Assembly (NCBI RefSeq): GCF_003515065.1
Contig: NZ_QXGH01000014.1
Coordinates: forward strand, 1 to 64,000
Direction: 5' to 3'
DNA length: 64,000 bases
Origin: Nocardioides immobilis
GTDB taxonomy: Bacteria; Actinomycetota; Actinomycetes; Propionibacteriales; Nocardioidaceae
Below are positions 8,050 to 16,863 of the stretch, in pieces. The first letter of the stretch is position 1. Every line of letters begins with the position of its first letter. The position numbers were made by a program, and so were the translations under genes. Under the pieces are notes generated by a model that was not told the origin of the DNA, did not search any database, and saw nothing but the letters and a program-made list of their open reading frames with translations.

Positions 8050-9126
8050 TCAGCCGTGGCCACGACGGCCCGCCCGGAGCTGCGCGACGACGTCCGACAT
8101 CGGTACGGCGATGGCCCGCTCCACGTTGATCCAGTCGTCCTTGGCATGGGCCAGGAGGTAGTCGCGCCGTCCTGGCACGCGCTCCGCGCGCCAGTTCGTG
8201 ATCAGTGCGCGCAGGGTGAGTCGTGCCAGCGCGGCCACGGGCAGCAGCGGGAGCTCACGGTCCGTGATCGGCCGGGCCCGTTCATAGCCCGCGACGAAGG
8301 CGCAGGCCTCCCACCAGGGCTCGTCCGGCGTCCGGCCGACGAGGTTCGCCAGGGACACCGCGGGATCGAAGATCAGCGCACTGCGCATGGTGTCGCCGAA
8401 GTCGATGACGCCGGCGACGTAGTCGTCGCTCTGCTCGTCGACGACCACGTTGTAGGGGCTGTAGTCGCCGTGGATCACCTGCGCCTCGAGGTCGTCGACC
8501 CTGGGGACGACGGCTTCCTCGAACAGCCGGAAGACCTCTGCAGCCAGCCGGCGGTGCTCGCCGCTCGGCGTGTGCTCGACGAGCCCCGTCAGGTGGTGGA
8601 AGTGCCGGATGTCCCACATCAGCTCTCGTCGGTCCGCCGGGTGCGCGAACGCCTCGAGCGCCACGTCGACGCGCCCGAGGACCTCGCCCACCTGCGCGAG
8701 CTGGCCGGCGTCCGGGTCCGCCTGGGCCCAGAGCGCGCCCTCGACGTACTCGAACACCCGCAGGATCCGAAGGCTGCCGTCGTCCTCCACGACCACGTTG
8801 TCGCGTCCTTCGACGGTCAGCCTCACCCGTTGGACGGGCAGCTCCGGGACGGCGTCCTCGAGGAACCGCATCGCGGCGGTCTGCAGCCCGACGATCGCCG
8901 GAGCCTCGTCGGGCGGCGAGACCTTCACGAGGAACTGGGTCTCCTCGGCCCTGAGCCGGAACGTCTCGTCCTTCTCCGTCGCCACCGGCTGCAGACGCCC
9001 GGCGAGGCGGTAGTGCCTGTGCAGGAGGCCGCTCACCACCACCGGGTCGACGGGCTCGTGGGGGGACGCCAAGCCGCTTCCGGCGAAGAGCCGCTGGGCG
9101 AGGCCCGAGGACGGTGAGGCATTCAC
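8050..9126 (-). CDS. APH-fold small-molecule kinase (hydroxylysine/homoserine-kinase-like)
   Basis: A 358-residue protein of the aminoglycoside phosphotransferase/choline-kinase fold. The Brenner-type catalytic loop is VIHGDYSPYNVVVD and the metal-binding DFG-like motif is VIDFGD. The N-lobe has FLVKVS, with a Lys for the ATP phosphates. The GTG at 9126 is chosen because AAGGGA lies about 7 nt upstream and the upstream in-frame extension does not look like protein. It lies 20 nt behind a class III PLP gene. In animals and some bacteria this pairing marks phosphorylation of a hydroxy-amine followed by phospho-lyase cleavage (hydroxylysine, ethanolamine). The substrate is inferred only as a hydroxylated amine. 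Confidence 0.85.
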   Translation of the reverse strand: MNASPSSGLAQRLFAGSGLASPHEPVDPVVVSGLLHRHYRLAGRLQPVATEKDETFRLRAEETQFLVKVSPPDEAPAIVGLQTAAMRFLEDAVPELPVQRVRLTVEGRDNVVVEDDGSLRILRVFEYVEGALWAQADPDAGQLAQVGEVLGRVDVALEAFAHPADRRELMWDIRHFHHLTGLVEHTPSGEHRRLAAEVFRLFEEAVVPRVDDLEAQVIHGDYSPYNVVVDEQSDDYVAGVIDFGDTMRSALIFDPAVSLANLVGRTPDEPWWEACAFVAGYERARPITDRELPLLPVAALARLTLRALITNWRAERVPGRRDYLLAHAKDDWINVERAIAVPMSDVVAQLRAGRRGHG

Positions 9127-9146
9127 TGTGAGTCCCTTCAGCCCTG

Positions 9147-10496
9147 CTACAGACGGACTTTCGCGACCTCGGCGAAGGTCTCCAGGAACCGCGTCACGTC
9201 GGCGGAGCTGAAGGCCAGCGGAGGACGGACCTTCAGGACGTTCGCGCCCTTGCCGGTGCCGCTGATGAGGACTCGACGGTCCCGCAGGTCGTTGATGATG
9301 TCCTCGGCTCGTGCGCGATCGGGGTCGAGCGTCTCGCGGTCCCGGACGATCTCGATGCCGACGTACAGACCGCTGCCGCGCACCTCGGAGACGTACGGCG
9401 ACGCCTGCGTGATCTCCTCCAGTCCGGCACGCAGGGCCTTGCCGTTCACGAGGACGCGCTGCTGCACGTTCTCCTCCTCGAAGACGTCGAGCACCGCCGC
9501 CCCGGCCGCGACCGGGATCGAGCTGCCGGCGAAGGTGTTGAAGTAGCGGACGTTCTGTCCGAAGTCGTCGCAGACCTCGGGGCGGAAGACCACGCCCGAG
9601 AGCGGCAGTCCGTTGCCCATCGGCTTGCCCATGGTGACGATGTCCGGCACCACGCCGTGCCGGCTGAAGCCCCACATGGTGTCCCCGAGCCGGGCGAACC
9701 CGGACTGCACCTCGTCCGCGATGTAGACACCACCGGCCGCACGCACCTCCTCCAGGACGCCCGCCATGTACCCGACCGGGTCGGTGAAGATGCCGTCGCT
9801 GCTGTAGGCGCAGTCGGTGACCAGCGCCGCGAGCCGGTAGCCGTGGCGCTCGAGGTCGTCGATCGCGCCCCGCACCTGGTCGCGCATGTGCTCGGCCAGC
9901 GTGGACCCGGGCGCGACGAGTCTCGGGTCGGGAGGGTCGATGAGCCGGACGTTCGGACCCAGCGGTGAACCCTTGCCCAGTGTGGGCGAGAAGCTCGAGA
10001 CCTCACGGGTGATGCCGTGGTAGGCCCAGCGCGTCACGATGACTCCCTCGGCACCGGTGTGGAACCTCGCCACCCGCATCGCGAGGTCGTTGGCCTCGGA
10101 CCCGCTGCACGCCAGGCTCACCTTCGACAGCTCCTCGGGGAACGTCTCGAGAAGCCGCTCTGCATAGTCGACCAGCGGTTCCTGGACGTAGCGGGTGTTG
10201 GTGTTGACGGCTGCCATCTGACAGGAGACCGCCTCGACCACGTAGGGGTGGGCGTGCCCGACGCACGGGACGTTGTTGTAGGCGTCGAGGTAGTCGTTGC
10301 CGTCACGGTCGAACAGGTGGGCTCCGCGACCGGAGACGAACTCGACAGGTTCCCGGTACATCAGCATGTAGCCGGGACCGAGCACCTCGTTCCGTCGTTC
10401 GATGGTCTCCTGGAGATGGTCGGGAAGTCCGCCCATCACACCGGGGTCGAACCGGTTGGGGAAGCTGGCGAGCGCTCGACTGAGGGTGGTAGGCAT
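9147..10496 (-). CDS. Class III PLP-dependent aminotransferase / phospho-lyase
   Basis: A 449-residue fold-type I PLP enzyme. Visible are SGSEAND (131-137, phosphate binding), AYHG (158-161), Asp261 in the DEVQ motif and the Schiff-base Lys291 in TMGKPMGNG. Length and the MGKPMGNGLPLS context match both omega-aminotransferases and the AGXT2L phospho-lyases that cleave phosphoethanolamine or 5-phosphohydroxylysine to aldehyde, ammonia and phosphate. The kinase immediately downstream favours the phospho-lyase reading, but that is inference from neighbours. It lies 18 nt behind HAD copy 3. Confidence 0.9.
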   Translation of the reverse strand: MPTTLSRALASFPNRFDPGVMGGLPDHLQETIERRNEVLGPGYMLMYREPVEFVSGRGAHLFDRDGNDYLDAYNNVPCVGHAHPYVVEAVSCQMAAVNTNTRYVQEPLVDYAERLLETFPEELSKVSLACSGSEANDLAMRVARFHTGAEGVIVTRWAYHGITREVSSFSPTLGKGSPLGPNVRLIDPPDPRLVAPGSTLAEHMRDQVRGAIDDLERHGYRLAALVTDCAYSSDGIFTDPVGYMAGVLEEVRAAGGVYIADEVQSGFARLGDTMWGFSRHGVVPDIVTMGKPMGNGLPLSGVVFRPEVCDDFGQNVRYFNTFAGSSIPVAAGAAVLDVFEEENVQQRVLVNGKALRAGLEEITQASPYVSEVRGSGLYVGIEIVRDRETLDPDRARAEDIINDLRDRRVLISGTGKGANVLKVRPPLAFSSADVTRFLETFAEVAKVRL

Positions 10497-10514
10497 CGGG
10501 AGCTCCTTGCCGGC

Positions 10515-11189
10515 TCAGATACCGAGCATCGTGTTGAGCTCGTCGAGGGACTTGACCACCGTGAGGCCGTAGCCCGGCGGCACCGGGTCGTAGCCGCGGT
10601 CCAGCAGCACCAGGTTGCGGAAGCCCATGTCGTGCATCGGCAGCGGGTCGTAGCGGGTGTGCGAGGAGACGTGCACGAAGTCCTCCGGCTTGGCGTCCAG
10701 CTGCTCCAGCATGTACTCGAACGCGGCGTACCGGGGCTTGTAGTAGCCCGCCTGCTCGGCGGTGTAGACGGCGTGGAAGTCCGCCTCGAGCCGCGGCACG
10801 CTCCCCTCGAGGAAGGAGCCGTCGGCGTTGGAGAGGATGACCAGCTTGAAGTTCTCGCCCATCTTCTTCAGCGGCGCCGGGACGTCCGGGTGCGGCCCCC
10901 AGCTCCGCACGCCTTCGGCGAAACGCTTCCCCGCGGTCGGGTCGGACTGGATCCCCCACTTGCGGCAGACCCGGTCGAAGGCGTCCTGCAGCACCTGCTC
11001 GTAGGGGTAGTACTCACCCAGCACCTGGTCGTAGCGGTAGCCGCGGAACTCCCTGACGAACTGGTCCCACTGCTCGGCAGGGATCTGGTCGCCGACCAGC
11101 TCCTTGGTGATGGGCGTCATCGGCCAGCTGATCAGGGTGCCGTAGCAGTCGAAGGAGACGTACTTCGGGCGGAACGTGGGGGTGGTCAT
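10515..11189 (-). CDS. Type II haloacid-dehalogenase-like HAD hydrolase (copy 3)
   Basis: A 224-residue near-duplicate of the protein at 3278-3952, with about 208 of 224 residues identical. The same active-site motifs are present: FDCYGTL with Asp14, LSNAD, YYKPR and VSSHTRYD. The ATG at 11189 matches the other copy's N-terminus and has GGAAGG about 10 nt upstream; the in-frame start at 11252 would add an unsupported 21 residues. It heads the operon with the class III PLP enzyme, kinase and ROK genes. Differences are scattered and conservative, so both copies probably stay functional. Confidence 0.92.
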   Translation of the reverse strand: MTTPTFRPKYVSFDCYGTLISWPMTPITKELVGDQIPAEQWDQFVREFRGYRYDQVLGEYYPYEQVLQDAFDRVCRKWGIQSDPTAGKRFAEGVRSWGPHPDVPAPLKKMGENFKLVILSNADGSFLEGSVPRLEADFHAVYTAEQAGYYKPRYAAFEYMLEQLDAKPEDFVHVSSHTRYDPLPMHDMGFRNLVLLDRGYDPVPPGYGLTVVKSLDELNTMLGI

Positions 11190-11295
11190 GGCGGTGCGCC
11201 CTTCCATCGGTGTGGTTGTCGAGGCAGGCCCTCTCGGCCGCTGCCCCACCATAACGCATTTCGTTCCCGTTTGAAACTGAAACTTTGTAGGGCGG

Positions 11296-12174
11296 TCACG
11301 ACCTCGGAGCGACCCCGGACAGTCCCATCTCCTTGCCGACGACGGGCACCGCGCTCCTCCAGTACGGCGGGGCGGGGACCCTTGTGACCACGGACAGTCG
11401 CGGCCCGCCGAACCGAGGGGTGGTGAGCTCGCGGTCGCCCTCGGCGAGATAGGTCCGCAGCAGGGACCGCGGCATGACGACCGGGTGGCCGAGGAGGCGC
11501 CCGAGCCGCACCGCGGTCTCCGCCGTCGCCGCGCGGTACGGCGTGGCCCCGAGGGCGACGACGCGCTCGTCGAGGTCCTCCCCCGAGTAGTCGGTGGTGT
11601 AGGTGACGACGGTCCTGCCGGCGAGCTGCCGACGGTCGGTGGAGCGGAGGTCGCAGGTGGCGGGTGCCAGGACGCCGATCCGGTCCACTCCCACGAGCCG
11701 GCCGGTCACGCCCTTCGGCAGCTCGATCTGCCCGGCGATGGCGACGAAGGCCGCGTCGAGCGAGCCCTCGGCCACCCACTCGACGAGCCGGGGGCCGTGG
11801 TCGACGACCTGGCTGGTGCGCAGGTGGGGCAGAGCGACGTGCAGCGCAGGGAAGACCAGCATCGCGAGGCTCGGGATGGTGCCCACCGTGATGGTCGCCG
11901 ACTCGGCTGCCGCCCTGCTGCGTTCGAAGACCCGCTCCAGGTGCTCGAGGATGTGCCTCGCCTGGACCATCATCTCGCGGCCGGCGGGCGTCGGGCGCGC
12001 TCCGGTGGTGTCCCGGTCGAACAACCGCACGCCGCACCGCCGCTCCAGGGCCGCCAGCCGCTGGCTGGCCGACGGCTGGCTGACCAGCAGCCCTCGCGCC
12101 GCCGCGCCGAGTGAACCGTGCCGGCCGACGGCGTCGACGAGGCGGAGGTCCGCAACCTCCGGATATGGATCCAT
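11296..12174 (-). CDS. LysR-family transcriptional regulator
   Basis: A 292-residue LTTR with an N-terminal helix-turn-helix (about 8-65: GSLGAAARGLLVSQPSASQRLAALE in part) and a periplasmic-binding-protein-like effector domain from about 90. It is divergent from the MFS gene at 12247, with 72 nt between the start codons, the usual arrangement for an LTTR controlling its neighbour. It also lies 106 nt upstream of HAD copy 3 on the same strand, so it could influence that operon. The effector is unknown. Confidence 0.9.
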   Translation of the reverse strand: MDPYPEVADLRLVDAVGRHGSLGAAARGLLVSQPSASQRLAALERRCGVRLFDRDTTGARPTPAGREMMVQARHILEHLERVFERSRAAAESATITVGTIPSLAMLVFPALHVALPHLRTSQVVDHGPRLVEWVAEGSLDAAFVAIAGQIELPKGVTGRLVGVDRIGVLAPATCDLRSTDRRQLAGRTVVTYTTDYSGEDLDERVVALGATPYRAATAETAVRLGRLLGHPVVMPRSLLRTYLAEGDRELTTPRFGGPRLSVVTRVPAPPYWRSAVPVVGKEMGLSGVAPRS

Positions 12175-12246
12175 AAGGCCAGTCTATGAGTGGTTGCCCG
12201 GCGATGCTCGCTACCGGCCGCTGCCTGCTTGTCCGAGCCTTGGAGC

Positions 12247-13488
12247 ATGAGGAGAGATCTGGTGCGCATCCTGATGGCCACCTTCGTCAGCTGGATGGGC
12301 CTGCGGATCACGGAGGTCGCTCTGCCCCTGATCGCGCTGCAGCAGACGGGCTCGGTGTGGGCCACCGGCCTGGTCGCCGGATGCTCGGGCATCTCGCTCC
12401 TCACCTCGCCGTGGTGGGCGGCGCGCCTTCGCCACCGGGTGACCGCCGGGCCGGCCCTGGCCGCGGTCCTCGGCCTGCAGGCTCTCGGCTACGTCACCGT
12501 GGCCGTCGCCGCGACGCTCGACTCCCTCACCGTTGCGCACCTGTGCCTCAGCGGCCTGGTCGTCGGCGCAGCGACGTCGGTCGGAGGTCCCGCGACCCGC
12601 GCCATGCTCGCCGACCTCGGAGACCGCATCGGACCCGGTGTCGCGGTCCGCGCCCTGGCCTGGCAAGACCTCGCCCACCGGATCAGCATGGTGGCCGGTC
12701 CGCCCGTCGCCGCCTGGGTCGTCACCCGGCACGGGGCGATGCCGCTCATGTGGGCGGACACGATCGCTGTGCTGCTGGCGGCTGTGCTCGTGGCGAGGGT
12801 CGGACAGTACGGCGTACGGCGGGCCTCTGCCGGTGCGGTGCCGCGCCGGGCGCGGGAGGTCCTGCGCGCCCACCCCGTCGTCGCCGACGGCATCGCGATG
12901 GCCGCGGTGGGCTGGTACTGGTGGTTCGCGTTCGCGCTCGGCCTCGCCATCCTCGGCGCCGAGACGGGCCGGCCGGGACAGCTGGTCGCGGCCGGGATGG
13001 CCGGGTACGGCGTCGGCTCGCTGGCGGGATCGGCGACGGTCCCGTTGATGGTGACGCGCCTGCCGCGCGTGCCGACGATGGTCACCGGGTGGGTCGTGCT
13101 GGGCCTCATGTTCGCGGCCCTGCCGTGGCTGGACGGCTCCCTGCCGGCCCTGGCGGTGGTCTCGGCGGTCGGCGGCTTCGTGACTCCCTTCGGGCTGGCC
13201 GCACTGAACGCAGTGATCACCGAGCACACGAGCGGCGAGGAGCGCCGTACCGCCTTCGCGGCCCAGCACGTGGCCGGGAGTGGTGGCTCGTCGGTGGGGA
13301 TGCTCACCGGCGGCGCCGTCATCGCTGTGCTCGGCGCGGAGAACACGCTGCACGTCGCGGGGTCGGTCCTCGTCGCGGTGCCGGTCGTCCTCGTGGCAAG
13401 AACCCTGCTGCGACGACGCCGTCGGGACGCGCGCGAACCAGTGCCCTTCGGCGATCCTTCCTCGACTGCAGCGTGCCGGGCCGGCTAG
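12247..13488 (+). CDS. MFS transporter, 12-helix type
   Basis: A 413-residue membrane protein with about 12 hydrophobic segments. It resembles drug/metabolite efflux MFS proteins (MFS_1), with a positively charged start (MRRDLVRIL) and a loop RRASAGAVPRRAREVL between the two halves. The ATG at 12247 is chosen because the upstream in-frame extension overlaps the divergent promoter and is not membrane-like. Its 3' end overlaps the convergent DAO oxidase gene by 4 bases. Export of a pathway product or of an antimicrobial is possible; the substrate is unknown. Confidence 0.88.
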   Translation: MRRDLVRILMATFVSWMGLRITEVALPLIALQQTGSVWATGLVAGCSGISLLTSPWWAARLRHRVTAGPALAAVLGLQALGYVTVAVAATLDSLTVAHLCLSGLVVGAATSVGGPATRAMLADLGDRIGPGVAVRALAWQDLAHRISMVAGPPVAAWVVTRHGAMPLMWADTIAVLLAAVLVARVGQYGVRRASAGAVPRRAREVLRAHPVVADGIAMAAVGWYWWFAFALGLAILGAETGRPGQLVAAGMAGYGVGSLAGSATVPLMVTRLPRVPTMVTGWVVLGLMFAALPWLDGSLPALAVVSAVGGFVTPFGLAALNAVITEHTSGEERRTAFAAQHVAGSGGSSVGMLTGGAVIAVLGAENTLHVAGSVLVAVPVVLVARTLLRRRRRDAREPVPFGDPSSTAACRAG

Positions 13489-14927
13489 CTGGGCGGCAGG
13501 AACGGCGCCACCAGACGCACTCGCTTCGCCTGCTTCCCCGTGCGCTCCTCATAGGCGTCGGCCGACGCGAGCGTCTTGTGGATGAGCCTCGAGGCGATGA
13601 ACCGGAGCGGCTCGGGCTCCCAGTTCCGGGTGCGGTGCCCGACCCACGGAAGCGATGTCAGGTCGGTGCTGCGGCCCAGGACCAGGTCGCGCATCGTGCG
13701 GCCCGAGATGTTGGCTGCGGTGACCCCGTGGCCGCCGAAGGCACCCACGAATCCGAGTCCCGTAGCGCGGTCGAAGGTCGTCGTCATGCACCAGTCGCGT
13801 GGTACCGCCAGGGGGCCGCCCCAGTGATGGGTGATCCGCGCATCCGCTGCAGCAGGAATGGCTGCTCGCAGGGTCTGGACCAGCCGCTCGTAGACGTGGG
13901 CGTCCTGCTCGTTCTCGGGGGAGATGGGTCTGGTGAGTCGGTACGGCGCACCTCGGCCGCCGACCACGATCCGTCCGTCGACCGACCGCTGGGCGTAGTA
14001 GTAGAGGTGCCCGAGGTCTGCGAACCCGAGGCCGTCCCGCCACCCGAGCTCGTCCCAGGCCTGCTGGGGAAGGGGTTCGGTAGCGATCACCAGGGAGTAG
14101 AGCGGCAGGAACCTGCGACGCTGGCCCCGCTCGCGAATCGTGTAGGACTCCGTCGCCCGGACCACGACATCGGCCGAGATCCGGCCGTCGCTGCACTGGA
14201 CCACGTTCGGGCCCAGGTGCTCAGCCGGGCTCTGCTCATAGATCTTGACACCCAGACGCTCACAAGCCGTGGCCAGCCCGCGAGCCAGCCGAGCGGGATC
14301 GACGCGAGCACAGTGCGGCGTGAACGACGCACCGAGAAGACCCTCCGGCCCGCGGACGAGGTCGGCGGACTCGTCGGCGGTGAGGAGCCTGATGTCCTCG
14401 GGACCGAGCCCGGAACGGTGCTTCGCCTCGACCCTGGCGCGGAGACGCTGCAGCTGCGGCTCGGTGGTCGCCACCGTGAGAGCCCCCGCCTTGTTGTAGC
14501 CGCAGTCGATCCCTTCCAACGCCACGACGCGACCGATCTCGTCGATCCCGTGGTGGACCTCGCGCTCGGCGCGAAGGACGCTGTCCCAACCGCTACGCCG
14601 GGCGTAGCGCGCGGCGCTGCCGGCGATGCCGGCAGACACGAAGCCGCCGTTACGACCCGCGGCGCCGAAGCCCGCGATCTCGGCCTCGACAACGGTGACC
14701 CGCAGGGAGGGGTCGGCTTTCTTGAGGTAGTACGCCGTCCACAGCCCCCCGAACCCGGCGCCGACGATCGCGACGTCGCACGTGTGGTCGCCCGACAGGC
14801 GCTCCCTCGGCGTCAGGTCCTGGACGACTCCCTCGAGCCACAGGCTCCGTGCCCACGGGTTGTCGGGTGCGGGGGGCGGCGCGGTCGCACCGTCCGGTCC
14901 GCCCTTCGGTCGCTCGACTCGAGCCAT
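13485..14927 (-). CDS. DAO-family FAD-dependent oxidoreductase
   Basis: A 480-residue flavoprotein of the glycine/D-amino-acid oxidase family. The Rossmann motif AIVGAGFGGLWTAYYLKK begins near residue 53, and AAGRNGGFVSAG near 90 is the conserved FAD-contact segment. An extra N-terminal tail of about 45 residues, rich in Pro and Gly, precedes the FAD domain. Near the C-terminus, GFVGAFGGHGVTAANISGR is the usual second FAD-contact region. It is the last gene of the HAD-GntR-RidA-PLP-SDR operon. RidA deaminates imines, which are what such oxidases produce, so the two probably act in sequence. Confidence 0.9.
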   Translation of the reverse strand: MARVERPKGGPDGATAPPPAPDNPWARSLWLEGVVQDLTPRERLSGDHTCDVAIVGAGFGGLWTAYYLKKADPSLRVTVVEAEIAGFGAAGRNGGFVSAGIAGSAARYARRSGWDSVLRAEREVHHGIDEIGRVVALEGIDCGYNKAGALTVATTEPQLQRLRARVEAKHRSGLGPEDIRLLTADESADLVRGPEGLLGASFTPHCARVDPARLARGLATACERLGVKIYEQSPAEHLGPNVVQCSDGRISADVVVRATESYTIRERGQRRRFLPLYSLVIATEPLPQQAWDELGWRDGLGFADLGHLYYYAQRSVDGRIVVGGRGAPYRLTRPISPENEQDAHVYERLVQTLRAAIPAAADARITHHWGGPLAVPRDWCMTTTFDRATGLGFVGAFGGHGVTAANISGRTMRDLVLGRSTDLTSLPWVGHRTRNWEPEPLRFIASRLIHKTLASADAYEERTGKQAKRVRLVAPFLPPS

Positions 14928-14960
14928 CGCAGTTGCCTCTCTGCTCTTCGGGATCGGAAC

Positions 14961-15695
14961 TCAGAAGGCGGTGTAGCCGCCGTCGACGGGCAGGACCGCG
15001 CCGGTGATGTACGTCGACTCCGGCGAGGCGAGGAAGAGGACCGCGTCGGCCACCTCTTCCGGGGTCGCCAGGCGCTGGAGAGGGATCTGTGCCTCGCGCT
15101 CGCGGCGGTAGGCCTCGGGGTCCGGCCGGCGCTGGAAGGACGCTTCGATGACCGGCGTGGTGGTCAGGCCGGGCGCAACCACGTTGACGCGGATGTTGCG
15201 GGGAGCCCACTCGATCGCCGCGCCCTTGGCGAGCATGATCAGGCCACCCTTGGCCGCGGAGTACAGCACCTCCTCCGGCTTGCCGACCATCCCGAGCCGC
15301 GAGCCCACGCAGACGATGGAACCGCCGGCTGCGGGCATCAGCGGGGCGAAGTGCTTCATCACCAGGAACGCGCTGAGCAGGTTGCTGTGCAGCACGTCCC
15401 GCGCGTCGTCGTACGCCATGTCGACGAGGGGGCTGCTCCGTTGCAGGCCGTGGTTGATGACCACCACGTCGACGGACCCGAAGGTGTCGGCCGCCTGCTG
15501 GGCCAGGCTGGAGACGAAGGACTCGTCGTTGGCGTCGCCGGCGACGTATACGTCGTCGGGCTCGGCACTGTCGAGGTGCTCCCTGCGCCCGGTGAGCAGC
15601 AGACGCGCGCCTTCGCGGCGGAAGTGGGACGTCACCGCCTCTCCGATCCCGCTGGTCGCGCCGGTGACCAGCGCGGTCTTCTTGTCGAGTCTCAT
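14961..15695 (-). CDS. Short-chain dehydrogenase/reductase (SDR)
   Basis: A 244-residue classical SDR. The cofactor motif TGATSGIG is at 11-18, the NAG-equivalent region reads INHGL, and the catalytic YSAAK follows GSRLGMVGK. The C-terminal PVDGGYTAF ending is typical. It probably oxidises or reduces an alcohol or carbonyl intermediate with NAD(P). It lies between the PLP-enzyme gene (55-nt gap) and the DAO oxidase gene (33-nt gap). No substrate can be assigned. Confidence 0.92.
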   Translation of the reverse strand: MRLDKKTALVTGATSGIGEAVTSHFRREGARLLLTGRREHLDSAEPDDVYVAGDANDESFVSSLAQQAADTFGSVDVVVINHGLQRSSPLVDMAYDDARDVLHSNLLSAFLVMKHFAPLMPAAGGSIVCVGSRLGMVGKPEEVLYSAAKGGLIMLAKGAAIEWAPRNIRVNVVAPGLTTTPVIEASFQRRPDPEAYRREREAQIPLQRLATPEEVADAVLFLASPESTYITGAVLPVDGGYTAF

Positions 15696-15750
15696 CTCAG
15701 CTTCTCCTGGTTCATCGGGGTGTGGGTCTGGATCGGGCCCGGCTGACCCG

Positions 15751-16857
15751 TCAGCTGAGCAGGCCGCGAGCCGCGACCGGCCACCGCTGCAGCGTGGTGC
15801 CCTCGGAGTCGGTCACGACCAGCTCCTCGAAGCTCGCCACCACCGGGCAGACGTGGTTGGGCACCACCGGGACGACCGTGCCCACGCGGGGCCGCACCTC
15901 CCCTGCCGGCACCGCCACGAACCCGTGGTACTCGTTGAGCTTGGCCAGGACGGCCTTCTTGCCCGCGATCCCGCCGTAGCCGATCTCCGGGTTGCCCTCA
16001 CGGCCCATGGCCTTGGTGCCGACGTCGAGGATGGCCTGGTCGGGGACCCAGTCGCTGACCACGGTCGCGGCCACGAACAACGCGATGTCGTCCTCCGCGC
16101 ACGCCCCGAGCCGGGTGTTGTTGAGGTCGCAGAAGACGTATTCGCCCGGGCGGATCTCGGTGATGACGCTGCCGGTCGCGAACGCGACCGTGGGCGTCGA
16201 GCCCGCGCTGACCACCTCCGCGGCGATGCCGGCGTCGTCGCAGCTGCGGACCGCCGCCCTGAGCGCGGCCTCCTGGTCCTGCGCCGCCGGCTCCCGCGAG
16301 TCAGGCCCGGCGCTGCCGTGCCCGGGGTAGGTGTAGACCCCCACGGGCACCAGACCTCGGTTGCGCGCGGCACGCGCCAGGTCACCGGCGACCTCAGGCG
16401 GGGCGCCGGAGCGGCGAGCGCCGCAGTCGACCTCGACGACCACCTGGAGCCGGTCCGGCTCGCCGCCCATCGCGTCGGCGAGAGCGTCGATGGCCGCGGC
16501 GTTGTCGACGCCGACGCGAAGCCGCGTGGTCTGCGCCAGCCGCCGGATCCGCTCGCCCTTGGTCCCCGAGGGCCAGACCGGGTAGGCGAGGAAGATGTCG
16601 TCGAAGCCGGCGCCGGCGAACACCTCCGCCTCACCGACGTTGCCGGCGGTGATCCCCACCGCCCCCGCCTCGACCTGGAGGCGTCCGATCTCGATGCACT
16701 TGTGCGTCTTGACGTGCGGCCGCACGTCGAGGCTCTGCTCGGCGGCGAAGGCCTGCATGCGCTCGATGTTGCGCTGCATCACGTCCGCCACGACGATCGG
16801 CATGGGGGTGTCCACTCGGCCGGCCAGGTCGTCCAGCACTCGTTGGAGCCGGTTCAT
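15751..16857 (-). CDS. D-serine dehydratase/D-threonine aldolase-like PLP enzyme (DSD1 type)
   Basis: A 368-residue fold-type III (alanine-racemase-like) PLP enzyme. The PLP lysine is Lys50 in RPHVKTHK, the hallmark of this family. Near the C-terminus PNHVCPVV places His335 and Cys337 two residues apart, matching the zinc ligands of eukaryotic-type D-serine dehydratase; D-threonine aldolases have His and Asp there. Reaction types in the family are dehydration or retro-aldol cleavage of D-3-hydroxy amino acids. It lies between ridA-like and SDR genes. A D-3-hydroxy amino acid substrate is an inference. Confidence 0.9.
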   Translation of the reverse strand: MNRLQRVLDDLAGRVDTPMPIVVADVMQRNIERMQAFAAEQSLDVRPHVKTHKCIEIGRLQVEAGAVGITAGNVGEAEVFAGAGFDDIFLAYPVWPSGTKGERIRRLAQTTRLRVGVDNAAAIDALADAMGGEPDRLQVVVEVDCGARRSGAPPEVAGDLARAARNRGLVPVGVYTYPGHGSAGPDSREPAAQDQEAALRAAVRSCDDAGIAAEVVSAGSTPTVAFATGSVITEIRPGEYVFCDLNNTRLGACAEDDIALFVAATVVSDWVPDQAILDVGTKAMGREGNPEIGYGGIAGKKAVLAKLNEYHGFVAVPAGEVRPRVGTVVPVVPNHVCPVVASFEELVVTDSEGTTLQRWPVAARGLLS

Positions 16858-16863
16858 GGTGGC

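Noticed and set aside
12186..15746. A very long plus-strand open frame (about 1186 residues) across the MFS, DAO and SDR genes
   Set aside because: It runs antisense to or out of frame with three genes that have clear domain motifs, and its composition (Arg/Gly/Pro-rich) is what a high-GC shadow frame looks like.
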